A stretch of 64,000 nt of DNA, taken from Micromonospora sp. U21 (GTDB taxonomy: Bacteria > Actinomycetota > Actinomycetes > Mycobacteriales > Micromonosporaceae). The stretch spans positions 496,001 to 560,000 of the forward strand of contig NZ_JAGPYK010000001.1 in assembly GCF_018070045.1 (NCBI RefSeq). Direction: 5' to 3'. This document shows positions 31,117-40,445 of this stretch, piece after piece (positions within the stretch are counted from its first letter, which is position 1; every line of letters begins with the position of its first letter). The position numbers and the translations under genes were made by a program. Under the pieces are notes generated by a model that was not told the origin of the DNA, did no database searches, and worked only from the letters and a program-made list of their open reading frames with translations.

Positions 31117-31644
31117 TCAGCCCGGCTCGCCGGCCGTGCGGTCGACGCGGGCTCGGGCGTCCCGGGCGGTCAGCACCGCCTCGGCCAGCTCGACCGGATG
31201 CCGGGTGCTCACCACCCAGAACGGGGTCGGGTCGGCCGGGTCGTCGAGCACCACCTGCACGGCCCCACCGATCCACGGCCGCTGGACCACGAAGGCCAGC
31301 GGGTCCGCGCCCACCCCGAGCACCTCACGGCGGCCGGCGACGTCCAGCGGCACCACGTCCGCCACGAAGCGCACCGGCAGCCGGGCGTCGTCCACCCGCA
31401 GCTCACCGTCGGCGACCGCGACCCGGATCCGGCCCAGCCACCACAGCCCGGCCGCGGTGGCCGGCAACAGCACCGCGAACGGCAGCCAGGCGCGGACGCC
31501 GGGCGCGCCCATCCAGATCTCGACGGCGAGCAGCGCGGCGGCCACCAGCCCGGCCAGCCACAACCACCAGGGCAGATCCAGCCGTTCGGCGTACGCCGAA
31601 CGGGCCGCGACCGGCGGCTGACCGGCGGACGGAGAAGGCGACAT
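31117..31644 (-). CDS. DUF3093 family membrane protein
   Basis: The 175-residue protein has two membrane helices (about 30-50 and 55-75). After them comes a soluble beta-rich domain with [21 protein letters not shown] and [14 protein letters not shown], both typical of DUF3093. Function is unknown. It is transcribed opposite to dut, 90 bases away. The ATG at 31644 follows GGAG by five bases. Confidence 0.9.
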   Translation of the reverse strand: MSPSPSAGQPPVAARSAYAERLDLPWWLWLAGLVAAALLAVEIWMGAPGVRAWLPFAVLLPATAAGLWWLGRIRVAVADGELRVDDARLPVRFVADVVPLDVAGRREVLGVGADPLAFVVQRPWIGGAVQVVLDDPADPTPFWVVSTRHPVELAEAVLTARDARARVDRTAGEPG

Positions 31645-31734
31645 GCTCACTCCTGCGAGGGTACGGCGCACGACGGCCCGGGTAACCGGCAGGATGGCAG
31701 GGTCACCCCGATCAACCGGACGGAAGGGAAACCT

Positions 31735-32271
31735 GTGACCGACGTCGTACCCGTGCCCGTACGGCTGCTCGATGCCGAGCTGCCACTGCCCGCGTACGCC
31801 CATCCCGGCGACGCCGGGGCCGACCTGGTGGCGGCCGCGGACGTGGAGTTGCCGCCCGGCGGCCGGGCCCTGGTGCCCACCGGCATGGCCATCGCGCTGC
31901 CGGAGGGGTACGTGGGCCTGGTCCATCCCCGCTCCGGTCTGGCGGCCAGGCTCGGCGTGACGGTGCTCAACGCGCCCGGTACGGTCGACGCCGGCTACCG
32001 GGGTGAGATCCTGGTCAACCTGATCAACCATGATCGGGAAACGCCGGCGAAGATCTCCCGCGGCGACCGGATCGCGCAGCTCGTCGTGCAGCGGGTCGCG
32101 CGGGCGCGGTTCGAGCCGGTGGCCGAGCTGCCCGGGTCCCAGCGCGGGACCGGTGGGCACGGCTCCACCGGCGGACACGCCGGGCTGGTGCCGCCGCCGG
32201 CGGGCCCGGACCGGGTCGAGCAGCGGCTGGACGAGCCGAGCCGCGGGCAGACGGAAGAGGTGGCAGGGTGA
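31735..32271 (+). CDS. dut: dUTP diphosphatase
   Basis: The 178-residue trimeric dUTPase has all five motifs: PGDAGADL (1), [11 protein letters not shown] (2), [14 protein letters not shown] (3), [13 protein letters not shown] (4) and [11 protein letters not shown] (5). It hydrolyses dUTP to dUMP, keeping uracil out of DNA and feeding dTMP synthesis. The tail of about 25 residues after motif 5 is longer than usual and Pro/Glu-rich. The GTG at 31735 follows GGAAGG. The DUF3710 gene starts 25 bases downstream. Confidence 0.96.
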   Translation: MTDVVPVPVRLLDAELPLPAYAHPGDAGADLVAAADVELPPGGRALVPTGMAIALPEGYVGLVHPRSGLAARLGVTVLNAPGTVDAGYRGEILVNLINHDRETPAKISRGDRIAQLVVQRVARARFEPVAELPGSQRGTGGHGSTGGHAGLVPPPAGPDRVEQRLDEPSRGQTEEVAG

Positions 32272-32296
32272 GTGCGAACAGCGGAGGGTGGGCGCA

Positions 32297-32968
32297 GTGA
32301 TCTTCTCCCGAAAGCGGGCCGGTGCCGGGCGGCACACCCGTGACGAGCGGACCACCGAGGTCGGCGACCAGAGCACCAAGGAGTCGACGCCGACGCTGGA
32401 GCGCGGCCCGTACGACATCTCCGAGGTCAACGACGACGTGCAGCGGCTCGACCTCGGCAGCCTGCACATCCCGGCTGTCGCCGAGGTTGAGGTGCGGGTG
32501 CAGGCCGACCCGCAGGGCGTGATCCAGCAGGTGGTGCTGGTGCACGGGGAGAACGCGCTGCAGCTCGGTGTCTTCGCCGCCCCCCGGTCCGAGGGAATCT
32601 GGGACGAGGTGCGCGAGGAGATCCGCCAGTCGCTGCTCCGCGACGGCGCCGACGCCCAGGAGGTCGACGGCGAGTACGGCCCCGAGCTGCACGCCCAGGT
32701 GCGCACCCCGGACGGCCCGACCAACCTGCGGTTCGTCGGCGTCGACGGGCCGCGCTGGATGGTCCGCGGTGTGTTCCAGGGCCCGGTGGCCCTCGACCCG
32801 GCCACCGCCGGGCCGCTCGCCGAGTGCCTGGACGGCCTGGTGGTCGACCGGGGCCAGGAGGCGAAGCCGGTCCGCGAGCCGCTGCCGCTGCGGCTGCCCA
32901 AGGAGGTCGCCGACCAGGCCGGCGTTGAGGCCGGGGACGCGTCCGCCGCCGAACCGCGCCAGGTCTGA
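32297..32968 (+). CDS. DUF3710 family protein
   Basis: The 223-residue protein carries the family core: LERGPYDISEVNDDVQRLDLGSLHIPAV near residue 36, GVFAAPRSEGIWDEVREEIRQSL in the middle, and PRWMVRGVFQGPVALDP near 150. It is soluble and acidic, of unknown function, and always beside dut in actinobacteria. The GTG at 32297 follows GGAGGG with an 8-base spacer. The tail is Ala/Glu-rich. Confidence 0.92.
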   Translation: MIFSRKRAGAGRHTRDERTTEVGDQSTKESTPTLERGPYDISEVNDDVQRLDLGSLHIPAVAEVEVRVQADPQGVIQQVVLVHGENALQLGVFAAPRSEGIWDEVREEIRQSLLRDGADAQEVDGEYGPELHAQVRTPDGPTNLRFVGVDGPRWMVRGVFQGPVALDPATAGPLAECLDGLVVDRGQEAKPVREPLPLRLPKEVADQAGVEAGDASAAEPRQV

Positions 32969-33098
32969 CCCACGCGCACCGGCCCGCCGGAACCACCCCC
33001 GTCGGCGTACGCTGGCGGCACGGTTCCGGCGTCGCCGGCGGCCGGGCCAGTGCCGGCCAGGGGCCGGTGAGCGTGGAGAGGGTGACGCGGAGGTCATG

Positions 33099-33476
33099 AT
33101 GACCGACGAGAGCCGGGTGTCGCTGCGGCGCATCCTGCAACGGCTCACCGCCAGCGAGGCCGAGATCGACGCGCAGGAGCTGCGTCGGGAGAGCGCCGAG
33201 TGCGGCGGTGTCCCGGCCCAGCAGTGTTCCCGGGGTCAGGTGGTCTCGGTCGCCGGTCGGCTCCGCACGGTGGTCTACACGCCGCGGACCAACCTGCCCA
33301 CGCTCGAGGCCGACCTGTACGACGGCAGCGACGTGGTCACCCTGGTCTGGCTGGGTCGGCGGCACATCGCCGGGATCGAGCCGGGGCGGCACCTGACCGC
33401 GCGCGGTCGGGTCGCGGTGCGCGACGACCGCAAGGTCATCTACAACCCCTACTACGAGCTGGACTCGCCGAAGTGA
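33099..33476 (+). CDS. OB-fold nucleic acid binding domain protein
   Basis: The 125-residue protein has an OB fold: GQVVSVAGRLRTVVYTPRTNLPTLEADL, TLVWLGRRHIAGIEPGRHLTARGRV, ending in YNPYYEL. This matches the small OB-fold protein beside DUF3159 in many actinobacteria, which resembles the RecG wedge domain. It probably binds single-stranded nucleic acid. Two ATG codons are adjacent (33096 and 33099); the second has a 5-base spacer after GGAGG and is preferred. Confidence 0.9.
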   Translation: MTDESRVSLRRILQRLTASEAEIDAQELRRESAECGGVPAQQCSRGQVVSVAGRLRTVVYTPRTNLPTLEADLYDGSDVVTLVWLGRRHIAGIEPGRHLTARGRVAVRDDRKVIYNPYYELDSPK

Positions 33477-33501
33477 CGGCGCTGCGGACGGAAGGCCGGC
33501 G

Positions 33502-34185
33502 ATGACGACGGGACAGCACCGGGCGGCACAGCCGGAGACCGGCCCTCAGGACGACGAGCAGCTGCCGACGATCGCCGAGCAGATGGCCGACCAGCTCGGC
33601 GGCTGGCGGGGGCTGGTCGAGTCCAGCATCCCGGTGGTGGTCTTCGTCATCGCCAACATCATCGGCGAGCTGCGGCCCGCGGTGATCGCCTCGGTGGCCG
33701 TCGCGCTGCTGATCGCCGGGCTGCGGCTGGCCCAACGCCGGCCGATCCGGCACGCGGTCAACGGGCTGTTCGGCGTCGGCATCGGCGCGGCCATCGCCTG
33801 GCGTACCGGCGACGAGCGCGACTTCTACCTTCCCGGCATCCTCTACGGCATCGGCTACGGCATCGCCCTGCTGATCTCGGCGGCCATCCGGCAGCCGCTG
33901 GTGGGCTGGATCTGGTCGGTGCTGGTGGCCAAGGGCCGCGCGGAGTGGCGGGACGACCCGAAGCTGGTGCGCACCTTCACGCAGCTGACCGTGCTCTGGG
34001 GCGTGGTCTGGCTGGCCAAGGTGGGCGTGCAGGCCGGGCTCTACCTGGCCCACCAGGACACCGCGCTGGGCGTGGCCCGGCTGGCGCTGGGCTACCCGCC
34101 GTACGCGCTGCTGCTGCTGATCACGGTCTGGACGGTGCGCCGGGTCACCCGGGAGCCGCAACCGACCCCGCTGCCCGGCGCCTGA
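33502..34185 (+). CDS. DUF3159 family membrane protein
   Basis: The 227-residue protein has a charged N-terminus (LPTIAEQMADQLGGWRGLVESSIPV). Five or six membrane helices follow, with motifs FGVGIGAAIAWRTGDERDFYLPGILYG and AKVGVQAGLYLA. DUF3159 is a conserved actinobacterial family of unknown function. It is 25 bases after the OB-fold gene and converges on ceoC. From context it belongs to the same operon as dut, DUF3710 and OB-fold. Confidence 0.92.
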   Translation: MTTGQHRAAQPETGPQDDEQLPTIAEQMADQLGGWRGLVESSIPVVVFVIANIIGELRPAVIASVAVALLIAGLRLAQRRPIRHAVNGLFGVGIGAAIAWRTGDERDFYLPGILYGIGYGIALLISAAIRQPLVGWIWSVLVAKGRAEWRDDPKLVRTFTQLTVLWGVVWLAKVGVQAGLYLAHQDTALGVARLALGYPPYALLLLITVWTVRRVTREPQPTPLPGA

Positions 34186-34213
34186 GCGTAGCGCCGGGGC
34201 CGCCGGCGACGGC

Positions 34214-34909
34214 TCAGCGTGAGCGTGAGCTGCGGGTCCGCTCGACGCTGTCCGGGCCGAGGATCACCGCGCGGACCTGGTCCTCCACCTCGGCCGTGCA
34301 GACGAAGACCAGCTCGTCGCCGGCCTCGATCGGGTCGTCCGGGCTGGGCACCAGGACACGCTTGCCGCGTAGGATCGCCACCAGGGCGGAGTCGCGGGGC
34401 AGCGGCACGGCGTGGATCGGCTGACCGACGTACGGCGCGGTCGGCGGCAGCGTGATCTCGACCAGGTTCGCCTCGCCCTGCCGGAAGGTCATCAGCCGGA
34501 CCAGGTCGCCGACGGTCACCGCCTCCTCGACGAGCGCCGCCATCACCCGTGGCTTGCTCACCGCGACGTCCACGCCCCACTGCTCGGTGAACAGCCACTC
34601 GTTCTCGGCCCGGTTGACCCGGGCGACCACGCGGGGCACCGCGAACTCGGTCTTGGCCAGCAGCGACACCACCAGGTTGACCTTGTCGTCGCCGGTCGCC
34701 GCGACCACCACGTCGCAGCCGGCGATGTTGGCCTCCTCCAGGCTGGCCAGCTCACAGGCGTCGGCCAGCACCCACTCGGCGGACGGCACCCGGTCCGGGC
34801 GCAGCATCTTCGGCTGGCGCTCGATCAGCATCACCTGGTGGCCGTTCTCGATCAGCTCCTGGGCGATCGAGCGGCCCACGTTGCCGGCGCCCGCGATGGC
34901 GATCCGCAT
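34214..34909 (-). CDS. ceoC: TrkA-type potassium uptake regulator (CeoC-like)
   Basis: The 231-residue protein has an RCK N-terminal Rossmann domain starting MRIAIAGAGNVGRSIAQELIENGH (NAD-binding GxGxxG) and a C-terminal TrkA_C domain near 140-215. RCK proteins gate potassium transporters according to nucleotide or c-di-AMP binding. It follows ceoB with a 3-base gap, so the two are co-transcribed and may form a hetero-complex. The divergent permease is the likely partner. Confidence 0.92.
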   Translation of the reverse strand: MRIAIAGAGNVGRSIAQELIENGHQVMLIERQPKMLRPDRVPSAEWVLADACELASLEEANIAGCDVVVAATGDDKVNLVVSLLAKTEFAVPRVVARVNRAENEWLFTEQWGVDVAVSKPRVMAALVEEAVTVGDLVRLMTFRQGEANLVEITLPPTAPYVGQPIHAVPLPRDSALVAILRGKRVLVPSPDDPIEAGDELVFVCTAEVEDQVRAVILGPDSVERTRSSRSR

Positions 34910-34912
34910 GGC

Positions 34913-35578
34913 TCAGTGCCCCCCTTCCGGCGGCGTGGCCGCCACCGACGTGACCGTCGCCACGATGTCGTCGCTGACCAGCATGAAGACCTGGTCACCC
35001 TCCTGCACGACGGTCGAGACGGTGGGCAGCGTGCCGATGCCGAAGCGGATCAGATAGGCCACCCGCGCACCGGTCGCCTCCTCCAGCGTGCGCACCGGCC
35101 GGCCGATCCAGTCCTTGTGCACCGGGACCTCGACGATCGACACGGTGCTCGTCGGGTCGCGGAAGATCTCCACGTTGCCCTCCGGCACCAGGTGCCGCAG
35201 CATCCGGTCGGCCGTCCAGCGCACGGTCGCCACGGTGGGGATGCCCAGCCGCTCGTAGACCTGCGCCCGGCGCTGGTCGTAGATCCGGGCCGCGACCCGG
35301 GACACGCCGAACGTCTCCCGGGCCAGCCGGGCGGAGATGATGTTGGAGTTGTCGCCGCTGGAGACGGCCGCGAAGGCGTCCGCCCGCTCGATGCCGGCCT
35401 GCTGCAGCACGTCGCCGTCGAAGCCCGCTCCGGTCACCGTGATCCCGGCGAAGTCGGGACCGAGCCGGCGGAAGGCGTCGGCGTCCTGGTCGATCACCGC
35501 CACCGAGTGCCCGCGGGACTCCAGGCTGTGGGCGAGGGTCGACCCGACCCGGCCACATCCCATGATCACGACGTGCAC
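34913..35578 (-). CDS. ceoB: TrkA-type potassium uptake regulator (CeoB-like)
   Basis: The 221-residue protein begins HVVIMGCGRVGSTLAHSLESRGHSV, the RCK NAD-binding loop, with a TrkA_C domain at about 130-210. The GTG at 35578 follows GGGAGGGG. It is the first gene of the ceoB-ceoC pair and is transcribed away from the KimA-like permease across a 163-bp shared upstream region. The pairing of two RCK genes with a permease is conserved in mycobacteria. Confidence 0.92.
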   Translation of the reverse strand: MHVVIMGCGRVGSTLAHSLESRGHSVAVIDQDADAFRRLGPDFAGITVTGAGFDGDVLQQAGIERADAFAAVSSGDNSNIISARLARETFGVSRVAARIYDQRRAQVYERLGIPTVATVRWTADRMLRHLVPEGNVEIFRDPTSTVSIVEVPVHKDWIGRPVRTLEEATGARVAYLIRFGIGTLPTVSTVVQEGDQVFMLVSDDIVATVTSVAATPPEGGH

Positions 35579-35727
35579 GCTGCCCCTCCCAAGGTGCGGA
35601 CCGCTCCCGCTGCCGTTGGCCTCCGAGTGCGAGCCTGCCACGTCCGGGTCGGAAGCGGGGACCGACCGTACCCCGTCGCCCCAGCCAGCCGTGATCGCCC
35701 ACCCCCGCATTCCGGCCGTGGTGGTCG

Positions 35728-35733
35728 TACCCT
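35728..35733 (+). promoter_or_regulatory. candidate -10 box (TACCCT) for the KimA-like permease gene
   Basis: TACCCT is followed by eight bases and the GTG at 35742, with no ribosome-binding sequence between. This implies a leaderless start. I looked for a c-di-AMP (ydaO) riboswitch in the 163-bp gap and did not see one. Confidence 0.35.
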
Positions 35734-35741
35734 TGGCGTTC

Positions 35742-37820
35742 GTGGCCAGTCCCACCTCGCTGCTGAAGCGGCTGCTCCTCGGTCGACCGTTCCGGTCCGA
35801 CCGGCTGCAGCACACCCTCCTGCCGAAGCGCATCGCGCTGCCCGTGTTCGCCTCCGACGCGCTGTCCAGCGTCGCGTACGCGCCCGACGAGATCCTGCTG
35901 ACCCTCTCCATCGCCGGCGCGTCGGCGTACTTCTTCTCGCCGTGGATCGCGCTGGCGGTGGTCGTGGTCATGTTGACCGTGGTCGCCAGCTACCGGCAGA
36001 ACGTGCACGCCTACCCCTCCGGCGGTGGCGACTACGAGGTGGCCACCGTCAACCTGGGGCCGAAGTTCGGCGTCGGGGTGGCCAGCGCCCTGCTGGTCGA
36101 CTACGTGCTCACGGTGGCGGTGTCGGTCTCCTCCGGGGTGGCCAACCTCGGCTCGGTGGTGCCCTTCGTGGCCACCCACAAGGTCATGATCGCGGTGGCG
36201 GCGGTGGTCCTGCTGACCGCGGTTAACCTGCGCGGCCTGCGCGAGTCGGGCACCGCGTTCGCCATCCCCACCTACGGCTTCGTGATCGTGATGCTCGGGA
36301 TGCTGCTCACCGGGCTGGTCCGGGTCTTCGTGCTGGGCGACGAACTCCGCGCGCCGAGCGCCGATCTGGTGATCCAGGCCGAGCACAGCGTGACCGGTTT
36401 CGCGCTGGTCTTCCTGCTGCTGCGGACGTTCAGCTCGGGCGCCGCCGCGCTGACCGGAGTCGAGGCGATCTCCAACGGGGTGCCGGCGTTCAAGGCGCCG
36501 AAGAGCCGCAACGCGGCCACCACGCTGCTGCTGCTCGGCACCATCTCGGTGAGCATGCTCGTCGGGATCATCTGGCTGGCCCGGCTGACCCACCTGCAGT
36601 TCGTCGAGGACCCGGCCCTCCAGATCGTCTCCGGTCCCGAGGGGTACGTGCAGAAGACCGTCACCACCCAGCTGGGCGAGACGGTCTTCGGTTCCGGGTC
36701 GATTTTGCTCTACGTGCTGGCCGGGGTGACCGCCCTGATCCTGTTCCTGGCCGCGAACACCGCGTTCAACGGCTTCCCGGTGCTCGGCTCGATCCTCGCG
36801 CAGGACCGCTACCTGCCCCGGCAGTTCCACACCCGGGGCGACCGGCTGGCTTTCTCCAACGGCATTCTCTCGCTCGCCGCCTTCGCGATCGTGTTGATCG
36901 TCGGTTTCCAGGCCGAGGTGACAAAGCTGATCCAGCTCTACATCGTCGGAGTCTTCGTCTCGTTCACGGTCTCCCAGGCCGGCATGATCCGGCACTGGAA
37001 CCGGCACCTGCGGACCGAGCGGGACCCGGAGGCGCGCCGCCGGATGCAGCGTTCCCGGGCCATCAACACGTTCGGCATGGGCCTGACCGGTACGGTGCTG
37101 GTGATCGTGCTGATCACCAAGTTCCTGCTCGGCGCCTGGATCGCGATCGCCGCGATGGCGGTGATCTACCTGGTGATGCTCGGCATCCGCGCGCACTACG
37201 ACCGGGTCGCCCGGGAGTTGACCCCGCCGGACGAGGGCCGCGCCGTGCTGCCCGCCCGCAACCACGCGATCGTGCTGGTCAGCAAGCTGCACCAGCCGAC
37301 CCTGCGAGCCATCGCGTACGCCCGGGCCACCCGGCCGGACACGCTGACCGCGGTGACCGTGAACGTGGACGACAAGGACACCCGGGACCTGCAGACCGAG
37401 TGGGATCGGCGGGAGATGGCCATCCCGCTGACCGTGGTCGACTCGCCGTACCGGGAGATCACCCGGCCGATCCTGGACTTCGTCGCCTCCACCCGACGCC
37501 AGTCACCCCGGGACGTGGTCACCGTCTTCATCCCCGAGTACGTGGTCGGGCGCTGGTGGGAAAACCTTCTGCACAACCAGAGCGCGCTGCGCCTCAAGGG
37601 GCGCCTGCTCTTCGAACCGGGGGTGATGGTGACGAGCGTGCCGTGGCAGCTCGCCTCGACCGCGAGCAAGAACCTGGACCGGCTGGACGCCACGCTGTCC
37701 CGGACCCCGGCGCGCGGGCCGCGGGTGGCCCCGCGCGGCACCCTGCCGCCGGTCGTCTCCGCGCCGTCCGGCGAGAGCGGTCCGGTCGACGGCGGCCCGG
37801 GCGGGACCGGCCGTGACTGA
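35742..37820 (+). CDS. APC-superfamily permease, KimA/YdaO-like potassium transporter
   Basis: The 692-residue protein has about 12 membrane helices followed by a 180-residue cytosolic domain. The opening FASDALSSVAYAPDEILL, with YRQNVHAYPSGGGDYEVA near residue 90, strongly resembles Bacillus KimA (SSDALSSVAYGPEQIL; AYPQGGGAYVV), a potassium-proton symporter controlled by c-di-AMP. The C-terminal domain contains VNVDDKDTRDLQTEWDRR and FIPEYVVGRWWENLLHNQ. Often annotated as amino acid permease; the divergent TrkA-type genes support potassium. The GTG at 35742 appears leaderless. It overlaps the next gene by eight bases. Confidence 0.9.
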   Translation: MASPTSLLKRLLLGRPFRSDRLQHTLLPKRIALPVFASDALSSVAYAPDEILLTLSIAGASAYFFSPWIALAVVVVMLTVVASYRQNVHAYPSGGGDYEVATVNLGPKFGVGVASALLVDYVLTVAVSVSSGVANLGSVVPFVATHKVMIAVAAVVLLTAVNLRGLRESGTAFAIPTYGFVIVMLGMLLTGLVRVFVLGDELRAPSADLVIQAEHSVTGFALVFLLLRTFSSGAAALTGVEAISNGVPAFKAPKSRNAATTLLLLGTISVSMLVGIIWLARLTHLQFVEDPALQIVSGPEGYVQKTVTTQLGETVFGSGSILLYVLAGVTALILFLAANTAFNGFPVLGSILAQDRYLPRQFHTRGDRLAFSNGILSLAAFAIVLIVGFQAEVTKLIQLYIVGVFVSFTVSQAGMIRHWNRHLRTERDPEARRRMQRSRAINTFGMGLTGTVLVIVLITKFLLGAWIAIAAMAVIYLVMLGIRAHYDRVARELTPPDEGRAVLPARNHAIVLVSKLHQPTLRAIAYARATRPDTLTAVTVNVDDKDTRDLQTEWDRREMAIPLTVVDSPYREITRPILDFVASTRRQSPRDVVTVFIPEYVVGRWWENLLHNQSALRLKGRLLFEPGVMVTSVPWQLASTASKNLDRLDATLSRTPARGPRVAPRGTLPPVVSAPSGESGPVDGGPGGTGRD

Positions 37821-39087
37821 GCCGGGCGTACGGCGGGCGCCGGCACCCCCGCCGCCGGAGCGTGGGCTGGCCGAGGCGGAGCAGGTCGAGCTGACCGTCG
37901 ACGCGGTCGCCCCTGGCGGGCACTGCGTGGCCCGGGTGGACGGCCAGGTCGTCTTCGTCCGGCACGCGCTGCCCGGCGAGCGGGTGATCGCCGAGGTCAC
38001 CGAGGTGCACCGCGGGTTCGTCCGGGCCGACGCGGTGACCGTGCTGGAGCCCTCGCCGGACCGGGTCGAGCCGCCCTGCCCGTACGCGAAGCCGGGCGCC
38101 TGTGGTGGCTGCGACCTGCAACACGTCGCCCCCGACGCGCAGCTGGCCTGGAAGGCCGCCGTGGTGCGTGAGCAGTTGGTCCGCCTCGGCGGGCTCACCG
38201 ACGCCGAGCTGGACCGGCTCGGCGTCCGGGTCGAGGCGCTGCCCGGCGGGCTGCTGGGCTGGCGCTCCCGGGTCCGCTACGCGGTGGACGCCGCCGACCG
38301 GGCCGGCCTGCTCAAGCACCGCTCGCACGAGGTGGTGCCGATCGACCGCTGCCGGATCGCCCACCCGGCCATCCAGCAGCTGCCGGTGCTCACCCCGACC
38401 GGCGCGCGCTGGCCCGCGGCCGAGGCGGTGGAGACCGTCGCCAGCACCGGCGGGGACGTGACCGTCGCGGAGGTTCGCGACGGCGTGGTGACCCCGGTGA
38501 GTGGGCCCAGCGTGGTCCGCGAGGTGGCCGCCGGGCGGGACTGGGCGCTGCCCGCGTCCGCCTTCTGGCAGGTGCATCCGGCGGCGGCGGACACCCTGTC
38601 CACGGCCGTGCTGGAACTGCTCGACCCGCGACCGGGCGAGGTGGCCTGGGACCTCTACGGCGGCGCCGGGCTGTTCGCCGCCGGGCTGGCCGCGCGGGTC
38701 GGTGCGACCGGCCGGGTGACCCTGGTGGAGGCGGCGGCACAGGGCGTCGCCGCCGCCCGGGAGAACCTGGCCGACCTGCCCCGGGTCGAGGTGGTGTCGG
38801 CCCGGGTGGAGACGGCGCTGGCCCGCCGACGGATCACCGGCCCGGTCGACGTGGTGGTCCTCGATCCGCCGCGCTCCGGGGCGGGCGCTCCGGTGGTGCG
38901 CGCGTTGGCCGCCGCCGGCCCGCGCGCGGTGGCGTACGTGGCCTGCGACCCGGCCGCCTTCGCCCGGGACGTGCGCACCTTCGCCGAGCTGGGCTGGCGG
39001 CTGGACGCACTGCGCGGCTTCGACCTGTTCCCGATGACCCAGCACGTCGAGCTGGTCGGGCTGCTGCTCCCGCCGTCCGGGCGTTAG
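37813..39087 (+). CDS. TrmA/RlmD-family RNA (uracil-5-)methyltransferase
   Basis: The 424-residue protein has a TRAM domain (residues about 25-85). A cysteine group CPYAKPGACGGCDLQH follows near 94, probably a 4Fe-4S site. The SAM domain has WDLYGGAGLFAAGL (about 278), VVLDPPRSGAG and ACDPAAFARDV (about 375-390), and the C-terminal tail is FPMTQHVELVGLL. The catalytic-Cys motif is ACDPAA instead of the common SCNP. It methylates uracil C5 in rRNA or tRNA; the exact site is unknown. GTG start within the end of the permease gene. Confidence 0.92.
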   Translation: MTEPGVRRAPAPPPPERGLAEAEQVELTVDAVAPGGHCVARVDGQVVFVRHALPGERVIAEVTEVHRGFVRADAVTVLEPSPDRVEPPCPYAKPGACGGCDLQHVAPDAQLAWKAAVVREQLVRLGGLTDAELDRLGVRVEALPGGLLGWRSRVRYAVDAADRAGLLKHRSHEVVPIDRCRIAHPAIQQLPVLTPTGARWPAAEAVETVASTGGDVTVAEVRDGVVTPVSGPSVVREVAAGRDWALPASAFWQVHPAAADTLSTAVLELLDPRPGEVAWDLYGGAGLFAAGLAARVGATGRVTLVEAAAQGVAAARENLADLPRVEVVSARVETALARRRITGPVDVVVLDPPRSGAGAPVVRALAAAGPRAVAYVACDPAAFARDVRTFAELGWRLDALRGFDLFPMTQHVELVGLLLPPSGR

Positions 39088-39134
39088 CAGGGGACCCTTC
39101 CTATATACGAGGCGTTAACAGGGGGCCCTTCCTT
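39083..39134. repeat. intergenic GAAGGGCCCCT element, copy 2 (reverse orientation)
   Basis: The reverse complement of this 52-base stretch aligns with 11898-11948: GGAAGGGCC at both half units and TTAACGCCTC in between. It supplies the TAG stop of the preceding gene and ends two bases before the anmK start codon, so it fills the whole gap. Confidence 0.6.
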
Positions 39135-39136
39135 TC

Positions 39137-40306
39137 ATGCGGATTGTTGGATTGATGTCGGGGACGTCGTACGACGGGGTGGACGTCGTGGCGGCGGAGT
39201 TCACGGCCGAGGGGGACACCCTGTGGCTGCGCCCGCTGGGGCACCGCGGCCTGGACTACGACGAGCGGCTGCGCGCCGAGATCGCCGCGCTGCTGCCGCC
39301 GGCGGCCACCACCGTCGAGGCGGTCTGCCGGCTCGACAACCGCCTGGGCGAGGTCTTCGCCGAGGCGGCGGCCGTCGGCCTGGAGCTGGCCGGCGGGCGG
39401 GCCGACGCCGTGGTCTCACCGGGGCAGACGGTCTTCCACTGGGTCGCCGACGGGGTGGCCCTCGGCACCCTGCAACTGGGCGCGGTGGCCCGGGTGGCCG
39501 CCCGGGTCGGCGTACCGGTGCTCAGCGACCTCCGCTCGGCGGACATCGCCCTCGGCGGGCAGGGCGCGCCGCTGGTGCCGGCCTTCGACGCGTTGCTGCT
39601 GGACCCGGCCGACGGCGCCGCCGCGCCGCGCGCGGCGCTGAACCTCGGCGGCATCGCCAACATCACCGTGGTCGCGCCGGGGGCACCGGTGCTCGGGTAC
39701 GACGTGGGCCCGGCCAACGCCCTGCTGGACGCGGCGGCCCGGCGCTTCCTGGACCGGCCGTGTGACCTCGACGGCGCCCGGGCGGCGGCCGGACGGGTGC
39801 ACCAGCGGCTGCTCGCCAATCTGCTGGCCGAGCCGTACTACGCGGCGCCGCCGCCGAAGTCCACCGGCAAGGAGCTGTTCCACGCCGGCTACCTGGACGG
39901 CCGGCTGGCCGCCCTCGGTGAGCCGCTGCCGGTGGACGACCTGCTGGCCACGCTCACCGAGCTGACCGCCCGGGTGGTGGCCGCCGAGTGTGACCGGCAC
40001 GACGTGGTCGAGGTGGTCGCCGCCGGCGGTGGTGTGCGCAACTCCACCCTGCTGGGCCGGCTCGCCGCGCTGGGCGCCGGCCGGTGGCGGCTGCGCGGCA
40101 CCGACGAGCTGGGCGTGCCCGCGCAGGCCAAGGAGGCGTACGCCTTCGCGCTGCTCGGCTGGCTGTCCTGGCACGGCCTGCCCGGGGCGCTCCCGTCGGT
40201 GACCGGCGCCACCCGGGGCGCGGTGCTCGGCTCCTGGACCCCGGCCGGGCCGGCGTATCCCGGCACGCCGGCCGAACCGCCACGCCGGCTGCGGATCCGC
40301 TCCTGA
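39137..40306 (+). CDS. anmK: anhydro-N-acetylmuramic acid kinase
   Basis: The 389-residue AnmK starts MRIVGLMSGTSYDGVDVVAA (the family ATP/substrate motif). It has SPGQTVFHW near 95, NLGGIANITVVAPG near 172 with GYDVGPANALLD, and a C-terminal AAGGGVRNSTLLGRLA (ATP site). It hydrates and phosphorylates anhydro-MurNAc to MurNAc-6-phosphate, part of peptidoglycan recycling. No partner MurQ or NagZ is close. The ATG has no Shine-Dalgarno, since the repeat element runs up to it. Confidence 0.94.
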   Translation: MRIVGLMSGTSYDGVDVVAAEFTAEGDTLWLRPLGHRGLDYDERLRAEIAALLPPAATTVEAVCRLDNRLGEVFAEAAAVGLELAGGRADAVVSPGQTVFHWVADGVALGTLQLGAVARVAARVGVPVLSDLRSADIALGGQGAPLVPAFDALLLDPADGAAAPRAALNLGGIANITVVAPGAPVLGYDVGPANALLDAAARRFLDRPCDLDGARAAAGRVHQRLLANLLAEPYYAAPPPKSTGKELFHAGYLDGRLAALGEPLPVDDLLATLTELTARVVAAECDRHDVVEVVAAGGGVRNSTLLGRLAALGAGRWRLRGTDELGVPAQAKEAYAFALLGWLSWHGLPGALPSVTGATRGAVLGSWTPAGPAYPGTPAEPPRRLRIRS

Positions 40307-40431
40307 CCAGGCACTCGGCCGGTCGCCGGTGGCCCGACCGAACGGCGTCTGACCGGGCGCTCAGCCGACGGGTGCGGGCCCGGTCCGGGCGTGCGGTGCG
40401 CGGGCCGGGCTGCGGAGTACCGGAGGGCCGA

Positions 40432-40437
40432 TAGACT
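40432..40437 (+). promoter_or_regulatory. candidate -10 box (TAGACT) for dxs
   Basis: TAGACT is followed by eight bases and the ATG at 40446 with no Shine-Dalgarno, so dxs may be leaderless. Confidence 0.4.
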
Positions 40438-40445
40438 CTGCGGTC

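Noticed and set aside
35579..35741. Possible c-di-AMP (ydaO-type) riboswitch upstream of the KimA-like gene
   Set aside because: The gap is only 163 bp, and I could not find the conserved riboswitch core; a -10-like box next to the start codon leaves no room for a leader.
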